DNA of 64,000 bases from Prorocentrum cordatum (lineage: Eukaryota; Sar; Dinophyceae; Prorocentrales; Prorocentraceae). Positions 21,733 to 32,400 of this stretch are shown here, piece after piece. Numbering within the stretch: position 1 is the first letter of the stretch; the number at the start of each line of letters is the position of its first letter. The notes below the pieces were generated by a model. That model did no database searches. It was not told where the DNA came from and saw only the letters and a list, made by a program, of their open reading frames with translations. Both the position numbers and the translations under genes were made by a program. Location: contig CAUYUJ010017804.1 in assembly GCA_963575745.1 (NCBI GenBank), positions 634,839 through 698,838 on the forward strand, read 5' to 3'.

Positions 21733-22030
21733 TTGTCGTGTTATAGTATGTCATGGCATGCTATGTTATGTTATGCTATGGTGTGGTATGTTATTCTCCA
21801 TATCCAAAGGATGGTGTTTTTGTTATTACTCCGACCGCTCCGAGGGTCATATAATCCCTCCTCCCTCCTCCTCATGCTATGTTATGTCACGACATGCTAT
21901 GATATGGTATGTTATGGTGTATGTCATGTTATGCTATGGTATGGCATATTATGGTTTGAAATGGTATGCGATGCTATGATATGGTAGATTATGATGTGTT
22001 ATGCTATGGTTTGCTATGATACGGTATGGC
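21733..22030. repeat. TATG-rich short tandem tract
   Basis: Irregular pentamer/hexamer words such as TATGC, TATGG and TATGT, interrupted by unique pieces including CATATCCAAAGG copies at about 21649 and 21798. Confidence 0.75.
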
Positions 22031-22049
22031 ATGCGTCGTTACGTTAGCG

Positions 22050-22275
22050 GGCTTCAGCACCACCAAGGGGGAGACGCCAAGGGGTATTGCACCCCTCCGC
22101 TCGCGCCAAAATGGCGGGGATGTCTCGAGCGGTTTGCCTGTTTCTCGGCCCAACATCCTCCGCTTTCGGAGCAGATTTGGAGGATGCCTCGAGCGAGGCG
22201 CTCAGTTTCGCCAAAGGGGGGCCTGATTTTGAGGATGCCTCGAGGGGTTTGCATATTTTGCTGGCCAGACTCGTG
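22050..22275. repeat. Family R repeat, dispersed copy
   Basis: Same elements as the array at 9011-9540 (GGGTATTGCACCCCTCCG, CGCCAAAATGGCGG, ATGTCTCGAGCGG, GGCCCAACATCCTCCGC), followed by the same GGCCAGACTCGTGGGCA exit into a decamer tract. Confidence 0.85.
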
Positions 22276-22283
22276 GGCACGGA

Positions 22284-22411
22284 GGCCACAGGTGGTACCA
22301 GGAGGTATCAGGATGCCACAGGAGGCCACAAGAGGCCCCAGGAGGCTCCAGGAGGCCCCAAGAAGCCCCACGAGGGTCCAGGAGGCCCCAAGAGGCCCCA
22401 GGAGCAGGAGG
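22284..22411. repeat. Decamer minisatellite (CAGGAGGCCC type)
   Basis: Continues directly into block C copy 2, as the equivalent tract at 9585-9895 continues into block A. Confidence 0.8.
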
Positions 22412-23209
22412 AATTATAGGCACAGGAGCGGCTCCAATCCCATGTGCTTACGGCTCCTATAGATTGGGCCTCACCTGGAGCACGAATCCTTATTGTGTTA
22501 CGTATGTGTCTATAGACTGTTGTTTTCATGCGTTTCCTATCCTAAGTGTTTTATGTATGCTCCTAGTACGAATCTAGGTGCTTTTTCGTGTGTTCATGTA
22601 GATTGCCCTTCTCCTGCGGCTCCACTTCGCAGTGTTTCATGTGCGTCTGTTCCTATAGATTGGGCCGCTGAGGCCTCAAGATGGCCCAAAGAAAGATCGC
22701 CCAAGAGTGCCTCTCGAAGGGCCCGCAGACACCCCGAAACGGTCCTAAAAGGCTTCCAGGAGCGCCCCAATAGTGCCAAGGAGCAGATGTCTCTGGCTCT
22801 GGAGGGGCAGCGCTAATCAGAGCCAAGATGGCCCTAACAGGGCCCACAAGGTCCCCAAGCCGAGAGCGCCCAAACTGCCCCGAGAACTGTTACAGTAAAC
22901 CTCAAACGAACTCCAGGATCAAAATGTCCGCACTCATAATTAATCCACCCCTCGGACCCGCGTAGAAACCAGTCACTGCAATTCCTACCTCAAAATTGCG
23001 AATTTCGTGAACTTATCCACTCTTCCAGGGATCAGCGGAATGATGTCAGCCCCTTGACTCCGCCCGCCCACTGGGCTGAGGGGTGTGTGGGACGCAACTG
23101 GAAGAACTTCCTTCAAGGCTTCAGCCCTCCCTAATCCCCCGCAGACGGACTCCGCCATTCTGCCGCCCGCTGCGGCGGCTGACCTGGGCCCCAAGACGGC
23201 TTCCAAACG
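22384..23209. repeat. Repeat block C, copy 2
   Basis: Partner of 10739-11617 with small deletions (near 22566 and 22817). At CTTCCAAACG (about 23201-23209) it switches directly into block B copy 2. Confidence 0.9.
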
Positions 23210-24116
23210 TGCAGCAGGCGCCGCCCCGCGGCCGCGGCCCCGCCACTGCAGCGGCGAGCTCCCGAACGCTGTCGCCGGCCCGAGGGCCGCCACGCTGAGC
23301 GGCGACAGGCCGCCTCAGCCCAGGCCGGCCCCGCCCCGCCCGCAGCAAGCGGCTGAAGCTGACGCCCGACAGGCACCCACGCTGGCGCGGCAAGGAGCTG
23401 CACCGCTCGGCTCGTGGGTCAGGTCCGCGGCATCCGGGACGACGCCGCGCATCAGCAAACCGAGCGGCAAGAATTGGTCGAACGTCTCTGGGCCACTCAG
23501 GCCGCATCAGCTAGTGCGCGGGCTGTTGCGAGCCCCACCGCAGCCCTCGCCGCTGCCGCCGGCGGCAACAGGCCGACCGCCCGATCACAGCCACGAAACC
23601 AAACCGAGGCCCCCGAGCTCGTCTGGCGGGCCCTCGGCCGCAGCGCGGACCACCTCATCCGCCGCTGCCCCGCGCCCACTTCGCTGAATGTGCCCACGTC
23701 GCTGCGTCTTTCACACCACGCTGTTGGCACACGCCAGCAGCACCTGGGCTGGTCGCCGTGCCCCTGTGCGCACCCTGCCTGGCACTCCGAGGGAAGGGAA
23801 CTCCCCCAGAGCTGGGGGGGCCGCTTTGCCCCAACGCTGGGGTGGCCGGGCTTGGCCCTCCCGCCACCGTCCCGGCGTTCTGTGCCCCAGGGCTGGACCT
23901 AAACGGTGTTTTGGCGATTTCGTGGGCCGTTTTCGCTTCGACTTCGTTTTGCGGTGGAGGCGGATTGAAGACAAAACGAGGGAAAACGAGAACTAAACGA
24001 AAACGACAAACACCGTTCAGGTTCAGCCCTGCTGTGCCCCTCCCATCCCTTGGCGGGCTCGCGCAGCGCCTGTCTGGTCTGCGCGCCGCCGCTCGGCGCG
24101 TCGTCCGCGTCGTCAG
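23208..24116. repeat. Repeat block B, copy 2
   Basis: Partner of 16141-17097, ending at the same CGTCAG. About 50 bp are missing near 23258 relative to copy 1. Confidence 0.92.
23888..24031. mobile_element. hAT-like MITE, copy in block B2
   Basis: Same terminal inverted repeats and the same CTGTGCCC flanks (23880-23887 and 24032-24039) as the copy at 16869-17012. The insertion therefore predates duplication of block B. Confidence 0.88.
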
Positions 24117-24154
24117 CGCCCGTTGACGGCGCCGTCGGTGCCGCAGGGGCCCGA

Positions 24155-24310
24155 ACAGCGTGCCGCGAGCACGCTCGCACGTGCCCCCCTCGGACAGGTG
24201 CAGAAGCTTCCTTCGATTGCACATGTGCCATGTTGAAGCGAGCCGCAGCAGTTGGCGAGGCGGTGCCCCTCGCGGTCTGCCAAGTCCCTCACCCTCAAGA
24301 GCAGTCCCAG
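24155..24310. repeat. Dispersed repeat (pair with 25675-25830)
   Basis: Shares GAACAGCGTGCCGCG, GATTGCACATGTGCCAT, GCGAGCCGCAG and CCCTCGCGG in the same order with 25675-25830, at clearly diverged identity. Confidence 0.7.
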
Positions 24311-24879
24311 AAACCAAACTGGAACAACAAAAAACTGCATAAACATACACGGTTGGAGGTCCGCGCGTGTTTTTGGAGATCCGCGCTGGCCCCCCTTCCC
24401 TGGCGCGCGGAACGCACCAGTGGCGGCGCCGGAGGCGCCGCCAGGGGGGGTCCAGCGCCGATCCAAGAGATCTGCGCGGAGTTCTGGAAGCTTATGTTTG
24501 CGTCATTTGCGTTTCGACAAATCGGAGGGTAACATTTCGCACATGTCTGCTGGGGCAGGAGCCCCTGCCCATTGAGCAGGGAAGACTGTTCCAAATCCGC
24601 CGACCCTGTCGGCGTGTGTGGGGGGCTTGTCCGTTCGAGTCGTCGTCTCCGTCATTCGTTAGTCGTCGTCTCTGTCGTCTCCTTTCCCTGCGCTCACCCT
24701 TTCCCTGGGCCCGTCGCCGCTCCCGCCCCTTTCCCTGGGCCCTCCTCCTCAAGCGCTGGGCCCGTCGCCGCTCACCCCCTTCTTCCCTAGGCCCTCTTCC
24801 TCAAGCGAGCCAGCCAAAGCAAAATTGAGCGACGTCGTAATTGACTCGAAGGGAAGCCCGTTCCCTTTGATCCCTCCCC

Positions 24880-25000
24880 CGCCGGGAGGGGGGGGGTCCG
24901 CCGGGGTCGTCCTGGGTCATATGCGACTCCCCCCCGGGGGGGGGATCCCAGAGGGGGGGGGTCCCAGGTCAGATACGACTCCCCCCTGGGGGGTCCCGGA
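24880..25000. repeat. Repeated G-run/C-run hairpin units
   Basis: Two similar units with CGACTCCCCCC then GGGGGG, each followed by GGTCCC/GGATCC; able to form short GC hairpins. Confidence 0.6.
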
Positions 25001-25400
25001 GCCAAAAAAGCCCCAAGACGGGCCAAGAATGCCCCAAGAGGCCCCCAAGACAGTCCAAGAGGGCCCTGAATCGCCGAACGATCTGTCCAAGACGCCTTGA
25101 CGGCCTCCAGACGGCCCAAGAGCCCTGCAAAACAGCCCAAGAGGCCTGGAGGCGCACTTCCAAGAGGGCCCAAAATGGAAAAATCAATGATTTCTCATTA
25201 GTGTTTGAAGCATTTCAGCGTTCTCGTCCCTTCCGCTTCCCGACACTCCAAGACGGCCCAAGAGCGCCGCCAGATCGCCCCAAAGGCCCCAAGACGGCCC
25301 AAGACGCCTCCAAGACGGCCCAGAGGCCCCCACGAGGCTTCCAAGAGGCCCCTAAACTGTCCCCCAGAGGCCCCAGAGAGGGCTGCGAAGAGACCCCAAG
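25000..25400. repeat. CCAAGACGGCC decamer minisatellite with embedded AT-rich spacer
   Basis: Tandem CCCAAGANGGCC words interrupted at about 25160-25250 by a spacer (AATCAATGATTTCTCATTAG, then TTTGAAGCATTTCAG) that is recognisably related to the spacer inside the 55356-56350 array. Confidence 0.75.
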
Positions 25401-25430
25401 AAGCATCCATGAGGACTCTGACCCACGTCA

Positions 25431-25463
<33 letters not shown>

Positions 25464-25674
25464 TTGTCGTCGTTCCCCTTCAGAGTCAGCGGCACCGGCC
25501 GTAAGGCCTTCGCAATGCAAGCACAATACTCGTAGAGCATAGCAGCGATTGATTTGAACAAGAACCAGAACGGTCTCTGCCAGAAGTGTCCTAAGAACAT
25601 TTCGTACAAACCACAAGAGGTTGTAAGAACATCCTGTGGCGGGTCTGTGCAAGCCAGGGCGCCTCGCCACTGCT

Positions 25675-25830
25675 TGACGAACAGCGTGCCGCGGGCAGGC
25701 TCGCCCGTGCCCCTGGGCGTGCCGCGGGCGATTGCACATGTGCCATTCCGAGGCGAGCCGCAGGGCTCGGCGAGGCGGCCTCCCTCGCGGCCTGTCGGGC
25801 CCCCTCGCCCTCGAGGGCAGTCCGCGGCAT
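25675..25830. repeat. Dispersed repeat (pair with 24155-24310)
   Basis: Second member of the pair described at 24155-24310, about 1.5 kb away in the same orientation. Confidence 0.7.
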
Positions 25831-26099
25831 AGGCCCTCGAAGCCGCAGGCGCCCTTGGCGTGGGCTGCGCAGGCCTTCGGGTGGGCCCGGTGCGACGATG
25901 ACGCCGCTGGGACCCTCGTGGAACCATAATGGAACCAAACTCGCCCGTGCGCCCCCGTGGCTGGAGACCCGCCCAGTCCCTCGCCAGGCCAGACAGAGTG
26001 CCGCGCGGGGCCGGAGGGCGAATACTTCGGGCGAAGCTGGCCCACCGCGCTCAGCCGCGTGCCGCTTCCGTCCTTGACTTCGTGCGTCGTCCTTGTCTT

Positions 26100-26460
26100 G
26101 CTCCTCCTGATCCTCCTCCTCCTCCTCCTCGTCAAACGCTTCGGTGTCGTCGTCGCTCTCCTCCTGCTCCTCCACCTCCTGCTCGTCTTCCTCCTCCGAC
26201 TTCCCTCCTCGTCCTCACCATCCTCCCCTCGGACTTCCCCCCCCCTCTTCCCCTCCTCCTCTCCCACTCTTCCTTCCATCCCTCCTTGTCCTTCGTCCTC
26301 CTCCGCTCCTTTTACCTCTTCCTCTCCGCCTCATTTCCCTTCTGTTCTCCCGCCGCCTTAATCCTCCACATCTACTTCTCGTCTTTCTCCTCCTCCTCCT
26401 CCTCACGCCCTTTCTCTTCTTATTCCTCCTCCTCCTCCTCGTCATCCACATTTGCCTCGT
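26100..26460. repeat. Pyrimidine-rich CTC/TCC low-complexity region
   Basis: Mostly C and T on the plus strand. Ser-, Pro- or Glu-rich ORFs here reflect composition. Confidence 0.8.
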
Positions 26461-26665
26461 CCTTCTTACGCCCAAGTCCAATTAGTTTCTCCTCGATTGA
26501 TGTTTCGTCCAGCGGCGCTCCGTCGCCGGTGCTGGCTGGCGCAAGAGTGTCCTGTTCGGCCTCCTCCGCTTCTTGCCGCTCTTTCGCCCGTTCGTCTTCT
26601 CGGCGACGTTCTAACTCTCGCTCCTCGTTCTCCTGGGCCTCCTCGCTGGAGGGACGACGACGATG
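26420..26665 (-). CDS. Possible charged coiled-coil fragment
   Basis: The end of a minus-strand ORF reads SSEEAQENEERELERRREDE, then AEEAEQDTLAPASTGDGAPL, then EEKLIGLGRKKDEAN, before an acidic run and stop. Alternating Glu/Arg suggests a single coiled-coil helix and the middle part is not simple repeat. No family recognised; it may be an exon or chance. Confidence 0.22.
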   Translation of the reverse strand, partial: HRRRPSSEEAQENEERELERRREDERAKERQEAEEAEQDTLAPASTGDGAPLDETSIEEKLIGLGRKKDEANVDDEEEEEE

Positions 26666-26849
26666 CACACGACAGGGAGGAGGACGAGGAGAGAGGGAGT
26701 GATGAGGGACAGGGGTGGTGGGAGGCGGAAGGGGGGAGGGCAGGGAGTGCAGAGGGGAGATTGAAGGAGGGCGGCTGTAGGGGGGGGGCAGAGACCGAGG
26801 CGAACATTTCTCCTCGCGGCGAAGAAGTCCGTGGAACACAAGCCGACTG

Positions 26850-26911
26850 GAGCTGAGACTGCGCCGGCCCCCAGAGTGAGGAGCTGAGACTGCGCCGGCC
26901 CCCAGAGTGAG
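26850..26911. repeat. 31-bp perfect tandem duplication
   Basis: GAGCTGAGACTGCGCCGGCC followed by CCCAGAGTGAG occurs twice in direct succession. Confidence 0.9.
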
Positions 26912-27289
26912 GCCCCAGAAGAACACTAACGGTTGTAAGTGGCCATCCGTTGTACTCGTCGCGGTGGGAAGGCACAGTTGATGACGACTAGGCGAACGAG
27001 GAGGACGACGACCTTGGTAAATCCACAATGCATCAACGATGCTGCAGTGCACCCTCCCGTCCCAAGTCCCCTCCCCATCAGTACCGAGGAGCATTCAGCT
27101 TCACTGCGCGAAGCGCCCGCCTTGCAAAACGAGCGCCCCATGGACCGCAATTCGGGCGGAAGCTCCGCTTTGAGGGAAACGGACCTTCATCTCACGAGCG
27201 CTCACGAATGACAACGAGGTGCAGTTTGAAGATTCAAGGAAGCGTCAAGCGACAACCCGATTCTAACTTCGTGTCGTAAAATCAACTGA

Positions 27290-27690
27290 CATCTCAGGCG
27301 GGAGCCCGATTTTGAAAATGAGCGAAAAGGAGCCGACTTCCACCAATGCAAAACTTACACAACTTTCCATTGTTTGCGATCTGTTTGGAAGAAAACTCAA
27401 ACGATACACCAATTTTGAACATGTGCCGAATCCTCCGCGTAACTATTGGAAACGTTGAAAACGAATGTGCGCGGCACCAAGGCGAGAAGCGCATTTTGAA
27501 AACCACTGGCCCTCCACGCATGTAGCTGGAAACATTTGTCACGAATGTGCACGACGACACGGCGAGAACCGCATTTGGAAAAGCAAAGGATCTGAATCCG
27601 TGCTTGTGTGGAGGGTTTTAAGTCGGATATGTGCGGCGCCGAAACACGAGACGTATATTGACAACAATTCACCCTTCATCCGTGTACTAG
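27290..27690 (-). repeat. About 81-bp satellite, minus-oriented array
   Basis: On the minus strand, units carry CTCGCC-TGG-GCCGCGCACATTCGT. On the plus strand the CGAATGTGCGCGGC-type anchor lies at 27462, 27542 and 27624 (spacing 80 and 82). Diverged flanking units extend the array on both sides. Confidence 0.75.
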
Positions 27691-27699
27691 CTGCTGGAA

Positions 27700-28190
27700 T
27701 ACTTCGAAACTAAACATAGCAGAGAAATCCCTAACGTCATGCCCGACCTGGCATACGGACACGCCTGGTGGTGCGACGGGGAATTCATTCACAAGGGGGG
27801 ATGATTGGGCGGGAGGGGAATTCACACCCTCCCATAACATTTGCTCCTTTTCATCCTCTCCATCCCCTTTCCCATTTCCTGTCCTCTTGGAGGCAGCCAG
27901 GGAGTCTGAACTAGTTGGGCCACATAGAATTGTCCCCATGAAGCCAAATTCGCTCAAAATCTGCCCTGGGAACCCTCCCAGGGTCCATCTGGTGCAGTGC
28001 TTCAGCCCAAAACAATGTTTAAACCAACCGCAGGTTCCTGGGCGGGGTAGGCTATCAGACCCGTACCGGTGATGAATAAGCGTTTCGTGGTCGATGCCCC
28101 CCCCTGGAGCCTATCCCCCCGTAGCGATGCCTGTCGATGCATTCCTCACGGTGCTCGCAGTGCGGGGGGAGGTGGAAGAGGGCGGCGCAG
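27700..28190. other. Unique sequence, nothing recognised
   Basis: A short CCCTGGGAACCCTCCCAGGG hairpin lies at about 27963-27982. No supported ORF. Confidence 0.4.
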
Positions 28191-28214
28191 AATCAGGACG
28201 AGGGAGGAGGATGA

Positions 28215-28400
28215 GTGGGTGGCGACATCCGAACCCTACCCCCACCAACCATGGATTCTCCTGAATCGATGGGAGGCGGGGGTACGGTTCGGATTTCGCC
28301 ACGAGTTCCACGAATTCCGAACCCTACCCCCACCGCCCATCGAGTTGCCTGAATCGTGACTCGGCGAGGGTAGGGTTCTGACTTCGTCACCGACTTCTGG
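28215..28400. repeat. Two-copy CGAACCCTACCCCCACC repeat
   Basis: CCGAACCCTACCCCCACC occurs at about 28228 and 28317, each followed by CATGGATTC or CATCGAGTT and CCTGAATCG, about 90 bp apart. Confidence 0.6.
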
Positions 28401-28894
28401 AGTAAACCTCCTGGGAACAGCGTTTCGCATGCGTTGAGCCCAAGAAGCGCCGGGCACGGGAGGAACGCGCGAGGCTCACGGGAGGGACACCGGCCCTCGG
28501 TCTAAAGCGTGCCAGAAACGGCCTAATCGCTCCCCGGTGTCTCCCCAAGACGAGCCCCGAGGACCCCAAGAGGGGCACAAGAAGGCTCCAATATTGCGCA
28601 AAGGTGGGATTATAACCCCAAGACGGCCCCGAACATCAGCAAGAGGAATACCAGAGAACCCCAAGGCGCCCTAGACTCAAGATGAACAACAGGAGGCCCG
28701 AAGAGGTATCCAGGAGACCCACAAAAAAGCCCTGCCAAGCTAGTGAGATAAGCAGCTCGCAGGAGCCCGAAACCCTCCGTTGGGGCGGGCCATCCGGGAA
28801 CATGCATAGGAATACGTTGTGGGCTCCAGTCGCTCCACGCCACCTGGTTCGCACGTTTGTGTTGCATGATATACGTCCTCGCCTCCTCTTAGCG

Positions 28895-29060
28895 GGCGAA
28901 GAACGGTTTAGTATAGACCTTCCAGTCGCCAGGGTTGCCTGTCCCAAGGCGGCTGGAAAGTTTATACCCTAACGTGCCACCGTAGGGGTATAAACTTCCC
29001 AGCCGCCCTGGGACAAGCGTCCCCTACGGCCAAATCATGTACTTTATACCGTTCTTCGCC
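28895..29060. repeat. Foldback/MITE-like inverted repeat
   Basis: Outer arms GGCGAAGAACGGT (28895-28907) and its perfect reverse complement (29048-29060) enclose a stronger inner hairpin (about 28940-29015): CCCAAGGCGGCTGGAAAGTT pairs with AACTTCCCAGCCGCCCTGGG around TATACCC/GGGGTATA. No clear target duplication was found at the ends. Confidence 0.75.
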
Positions 29061-29699
29061 TCATCATGCGTGCACCTTGCGTGAGATCCCTCCTCGCTTC
29101 ATCGCGAACTCTGATTAAGCAAAACCGCGTGCGCCCTTCGCCCCACATCTCAAACACGGTGGCCGCATGGACCGACTGGTACGAAACATCTTGCCAGCAC
29201 TGCAATGCCCGCCAATTACCGTTCTGGGGCTACCGTGCAACTGCCTCGCATCAAACCTCACAACCGCGCACCTGCCCATTGGCCGATTCTGCAAATTTGC
29301 CGGTGTCGGTGACAGCGCCATCCTAGCATCTTCATGCTCGAGAGCATGCCGCGAATATCTGCCACCTCGATATGGTGAAATTCCCTGTCGCCCGTGCGTG
29401 CGCCAACGCCTGCTCCGTGTCGGTGGTCTCGTTTGCCTCCAGGCGCTCGCCATCGCGATGGAACACGTGTGCGTACAGACAAACATGGTAATAAGGACGC
29501 GCGGTAAGGACGCAAGACCCCTGGACGCCGAAGTCAATTTTTTTAGCGCGCACGGGACTGATCCCAAGGACGCAAAGGTGACCTAACCAAGCCTCGTCCT
29601 TGCCGAATTGTCGCGCCGCGCAGTCTGAGGACGCCGCCAGTCCCAGGTGCATCCAGGAGAGGCTGGCAAGCGAAGGCGGCCGAGGACGGGCCGAAAAGG

Positions 29700-30500
29700 C
29701 AAGGACGCGAGGCCGTCCTTGGAACGTTCCTCGTCCCTGTTATTGCGTCTGACTGTATGTGTGTGCGCTGTGCGCGTCATGCTATCCTCCTCTTCCTCCT
29801 CCTCCTCCTTCTCCTCCTCCTCCTCCTTCTCCTCCCTTTCCGTACTCCCTCTGGTGCCCGCTCCTTCGTCCACTTGCGCGCTCGTTCGCTGGCTCGTGTG
29901 TTCGAGGCACAGAAGAAAGGCATAAGCAGAAACACTTGGAGGCCCTTGCGGATCTCTTGGATCTGCGCTGGGACCCACCTCCCAAGCGCCAGGGGTGACG
30001 CGGGAGGCGCTGGCAAGGGGGCCCAACGCCGATCCAAAAATCCGCGCGCACCTCCGACAACACACATGTTTTTGCCGTTCTTCCCTCTTCGACGCTCGTT
30101 CGAGCGCTCATCCATCCCACCGCTCGTTTGCTCCTCCTCCTCTTCCTTCTCCCCCCTCTGTTGCCCGCTCGTTCGTCCACTTGCGCGCTCGTTCGCTGGC
30201 TCGGTTGCGCGTCCGCCACGGGGCAACTCCTGCTCCGGCGTCCAAATGTCGTGGACGAACTCGGCACGAGCGTCTCCGCCACGCTTCCGGCCCCCGGGGC
30301 CCTCACGGAAGAGCGCTGCTGGTCTCCCTCGTGCCCCCCCCCCCCCTTCCACCCCCTATCCCCGCTACCCCCCCCCCACCCCCACCCCCGTTACCCCCTG
30401 CGCCGCCTGCCCTCTCCCCTGCCCATCCCCTCCCCTCGGTCCCGTTGCTGTGCTCCTCCCCCTTCGCCCCTCCACGAACTGCTGACGTTTGGCCAGGAGC
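29700..30500. other. CT-rich region with repeated CGTCCACTTGCGCGCTCGTT segment
   Basis: Contains (TCC)n at about 29784-29842. A 30-40 bp segment (TCGTCCACTTGCGCGCTCG then TTCGCTGGCTCG) occurs at about 29867 and 30172. C-runs lie at 30338-30395. No supported gene. Confidence 0.55.
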
Positions 30501-31282
30501 TTTCTTCTCTCCGATTGCACGTTTGCCCTTTCCTTTTATGGCTGCCTCGTCCTCCCTCCGCAGCTCGGGAGGTGGGGGCTACTCCTGCTCGCGCCTCTCC
30601 TGCTCCAGGCGCTGCAGCTCCTGCTCGTCCTGGGCTCGGCTCCATGGGGGACGCGACGAGAGGCGGATGGAGGCGGGAGGAAGGAAAGGGGGGAGGTACA
30701 TCGTTCACCAAATTTGTATCTTCCTGCGTGCCGATGTACGTATACCAGTTTCTCGAGCCTTTGGCGTGGGGCGCTCACATGCCCCAAGGCCGATGGTAGA
30801 GGCCACCTTTCGGAGAAGTTCTTCAAGCCATGCAACAAAAGATCGATCGGAAGCGACGGTAGACAGTGACGTTTAAAAGACTTGAGGGAGGGGGTATGGA
30901 GGGAGACAATGGTGGATGGGGCTGGGGTAGAGGGGAGAGGTGGATGTGGGAAGGGCCAAATAGATGGCCTTACGAGGTGGTGGAGGCGGGAAAACAGGTT
31001 TGGGGCAACAAGCGGAGGGCGGGCCATGTCGGGGAATCAAGGGAGATGAGCGGCTGACATGATACGAAAGAGGTGGGACTAGATGAGAGCAAGGAGGATG
31101 GGCGGGTGGAGTTCGTCCTGATTTCTCCATTCCTTTTCCCCCTCCTTCCCATCGCCTCGCCAAATTTCACCTCGCCTCGCCTCCTACGCCCTCGTCGCTC
31201 CTCCCGCCCCCTCCATTCTGCACCTTTGGACTCCTCCTCCAGGCCCGTCCCTCTCTCCTCTTCATCCACCCCGTCCCTCCCC

Positions 31283-31432
31283 CTTCTCCTCCTCCTCCTC
31301 CTCCTCCTCCTCCTCCTCCTCTCCTCCTCCTCCTCCTCCTCCTCCTCCAACTCCAACTCCTCCTCACACTCCAACTCCTCCTCCTCCTCCTCCTCCTCCT
31401 CCTCCTCCTCCTCCTCCTCCTCCCCTCTCATC
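31283..31432. repeat. (TCC)n microsatellite
   Basis: Long CTC/TCC run with few interruptions. Confidence 0.95.
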
Positions 31433-31579
31433 TCCTGCTCCTAATCCTTCTAACCTCCACCCTCAGCCTCCTACTCCATACATTGTCCTGATGAATAACT
31501 CCCCCCTGTCGCACCCCGAAGCCAATCGGGAGGGCGCGCCGGGCGTTTAGTCTTAGACTTCCTTACCATTTACGAGCCT

Positions 31580-31930
31580 GAAGCCTAAACACTGGCAACA
31601 GTTTCACACATGGAGGGCGTGGGTTTACAAACTGTGGCTCTCGCCTCAGCGCCGCGCACATTCGTCTGACACATCTGCAAGGGTTTCGCGAATTGAGGGT
31701 CACTTAAAAAATGTGGCTGTCGCATCAGCGCCGCGCGTATTTGTTTGAAACGTCCGCAAGACATTCACGCAGTAAGGGCGGGTTGTTTCAACATGTGGCT
31801 CTCACCTAAGTGCCGCGCACATTCGTTTTAGTCAGTTGCGGAAGTTTCATGGATTGAGGGCGGGCCGTTTTCAGCATGTGGCTCTCGCCCTGGCGCCGAG
31901 CATATTCGTTTTTAGCGCTTGCGAGCATTT
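31580..31930 (+). repeat. About 81-bp satellite, plus-oriented array
   Basis: Anchors GCCGCGCACATTCG or variants lie at 31651, 31730, 31812 and 31894 (spacing 79, 82 and 82), each preceded by TGTGGCTCTCGCC. Same family as 27290-27690 but in the opposite orientation. Confidence 0.82.
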
Positions 31931-31939
31931 TGTTGATTC

Positions 31940-32120
31940 CCATGATTAGCGTACCAAGAACGGTGTTTCGGAACGACTCAGGACTGTCAGGGCGCAACAG
32001 TTACGTTGATTAGCGGCGTTGAAGTCCCAGGACTGGTTTTCTGGCACGAGTCAGGATCATCAAGACGCAGCAATCAGGTTGATTCGTGGCGTTGAAGTAC
32101 TGAGAATGTTGTTTTGGGAC
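31940..32120. repeat. About 74-bp tandem repeat, 2.3 copies
   Basis: Units share GGAACGACTCAGGA or GGCACGAGTCAGGA, CAACAG or CAATCAG, then TTGATT and GGCGTTGAAGT. Confidence 0.75.
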
Positions 32121-32279
32121 GCTTAAGGACTTTCGCACGGTTGTCCCCCAACGGGGCAGTTCTCTCAAAGAACATGAACATTGAGAGAGAGCTTGGAGGA
32201 AGGGCGTATTCCAACATCGTTGACGAGTCTTGGGTTTACACTGGTCTCTCCTCCCTCTCCTGGTCCTCCTCCTCTCTTT

Positions 32280-32315
32280 TTCTCCTCGTCGTCGCCTCCT
32301 CGTCGTCGTCTCCTT

Positions 32316-32357
<42 letters not shown>

Positions 32358-32400
32358 CCCTCACTCCTCGTCATCGTCCCCCCCTCCCTCCTCCATCCAG
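32280..32400. repeat. (CGT)n/(GTC)n microsatellite
   Basis: GTCGTCGTC run, core 32312-32357. Confidence 0.93.
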
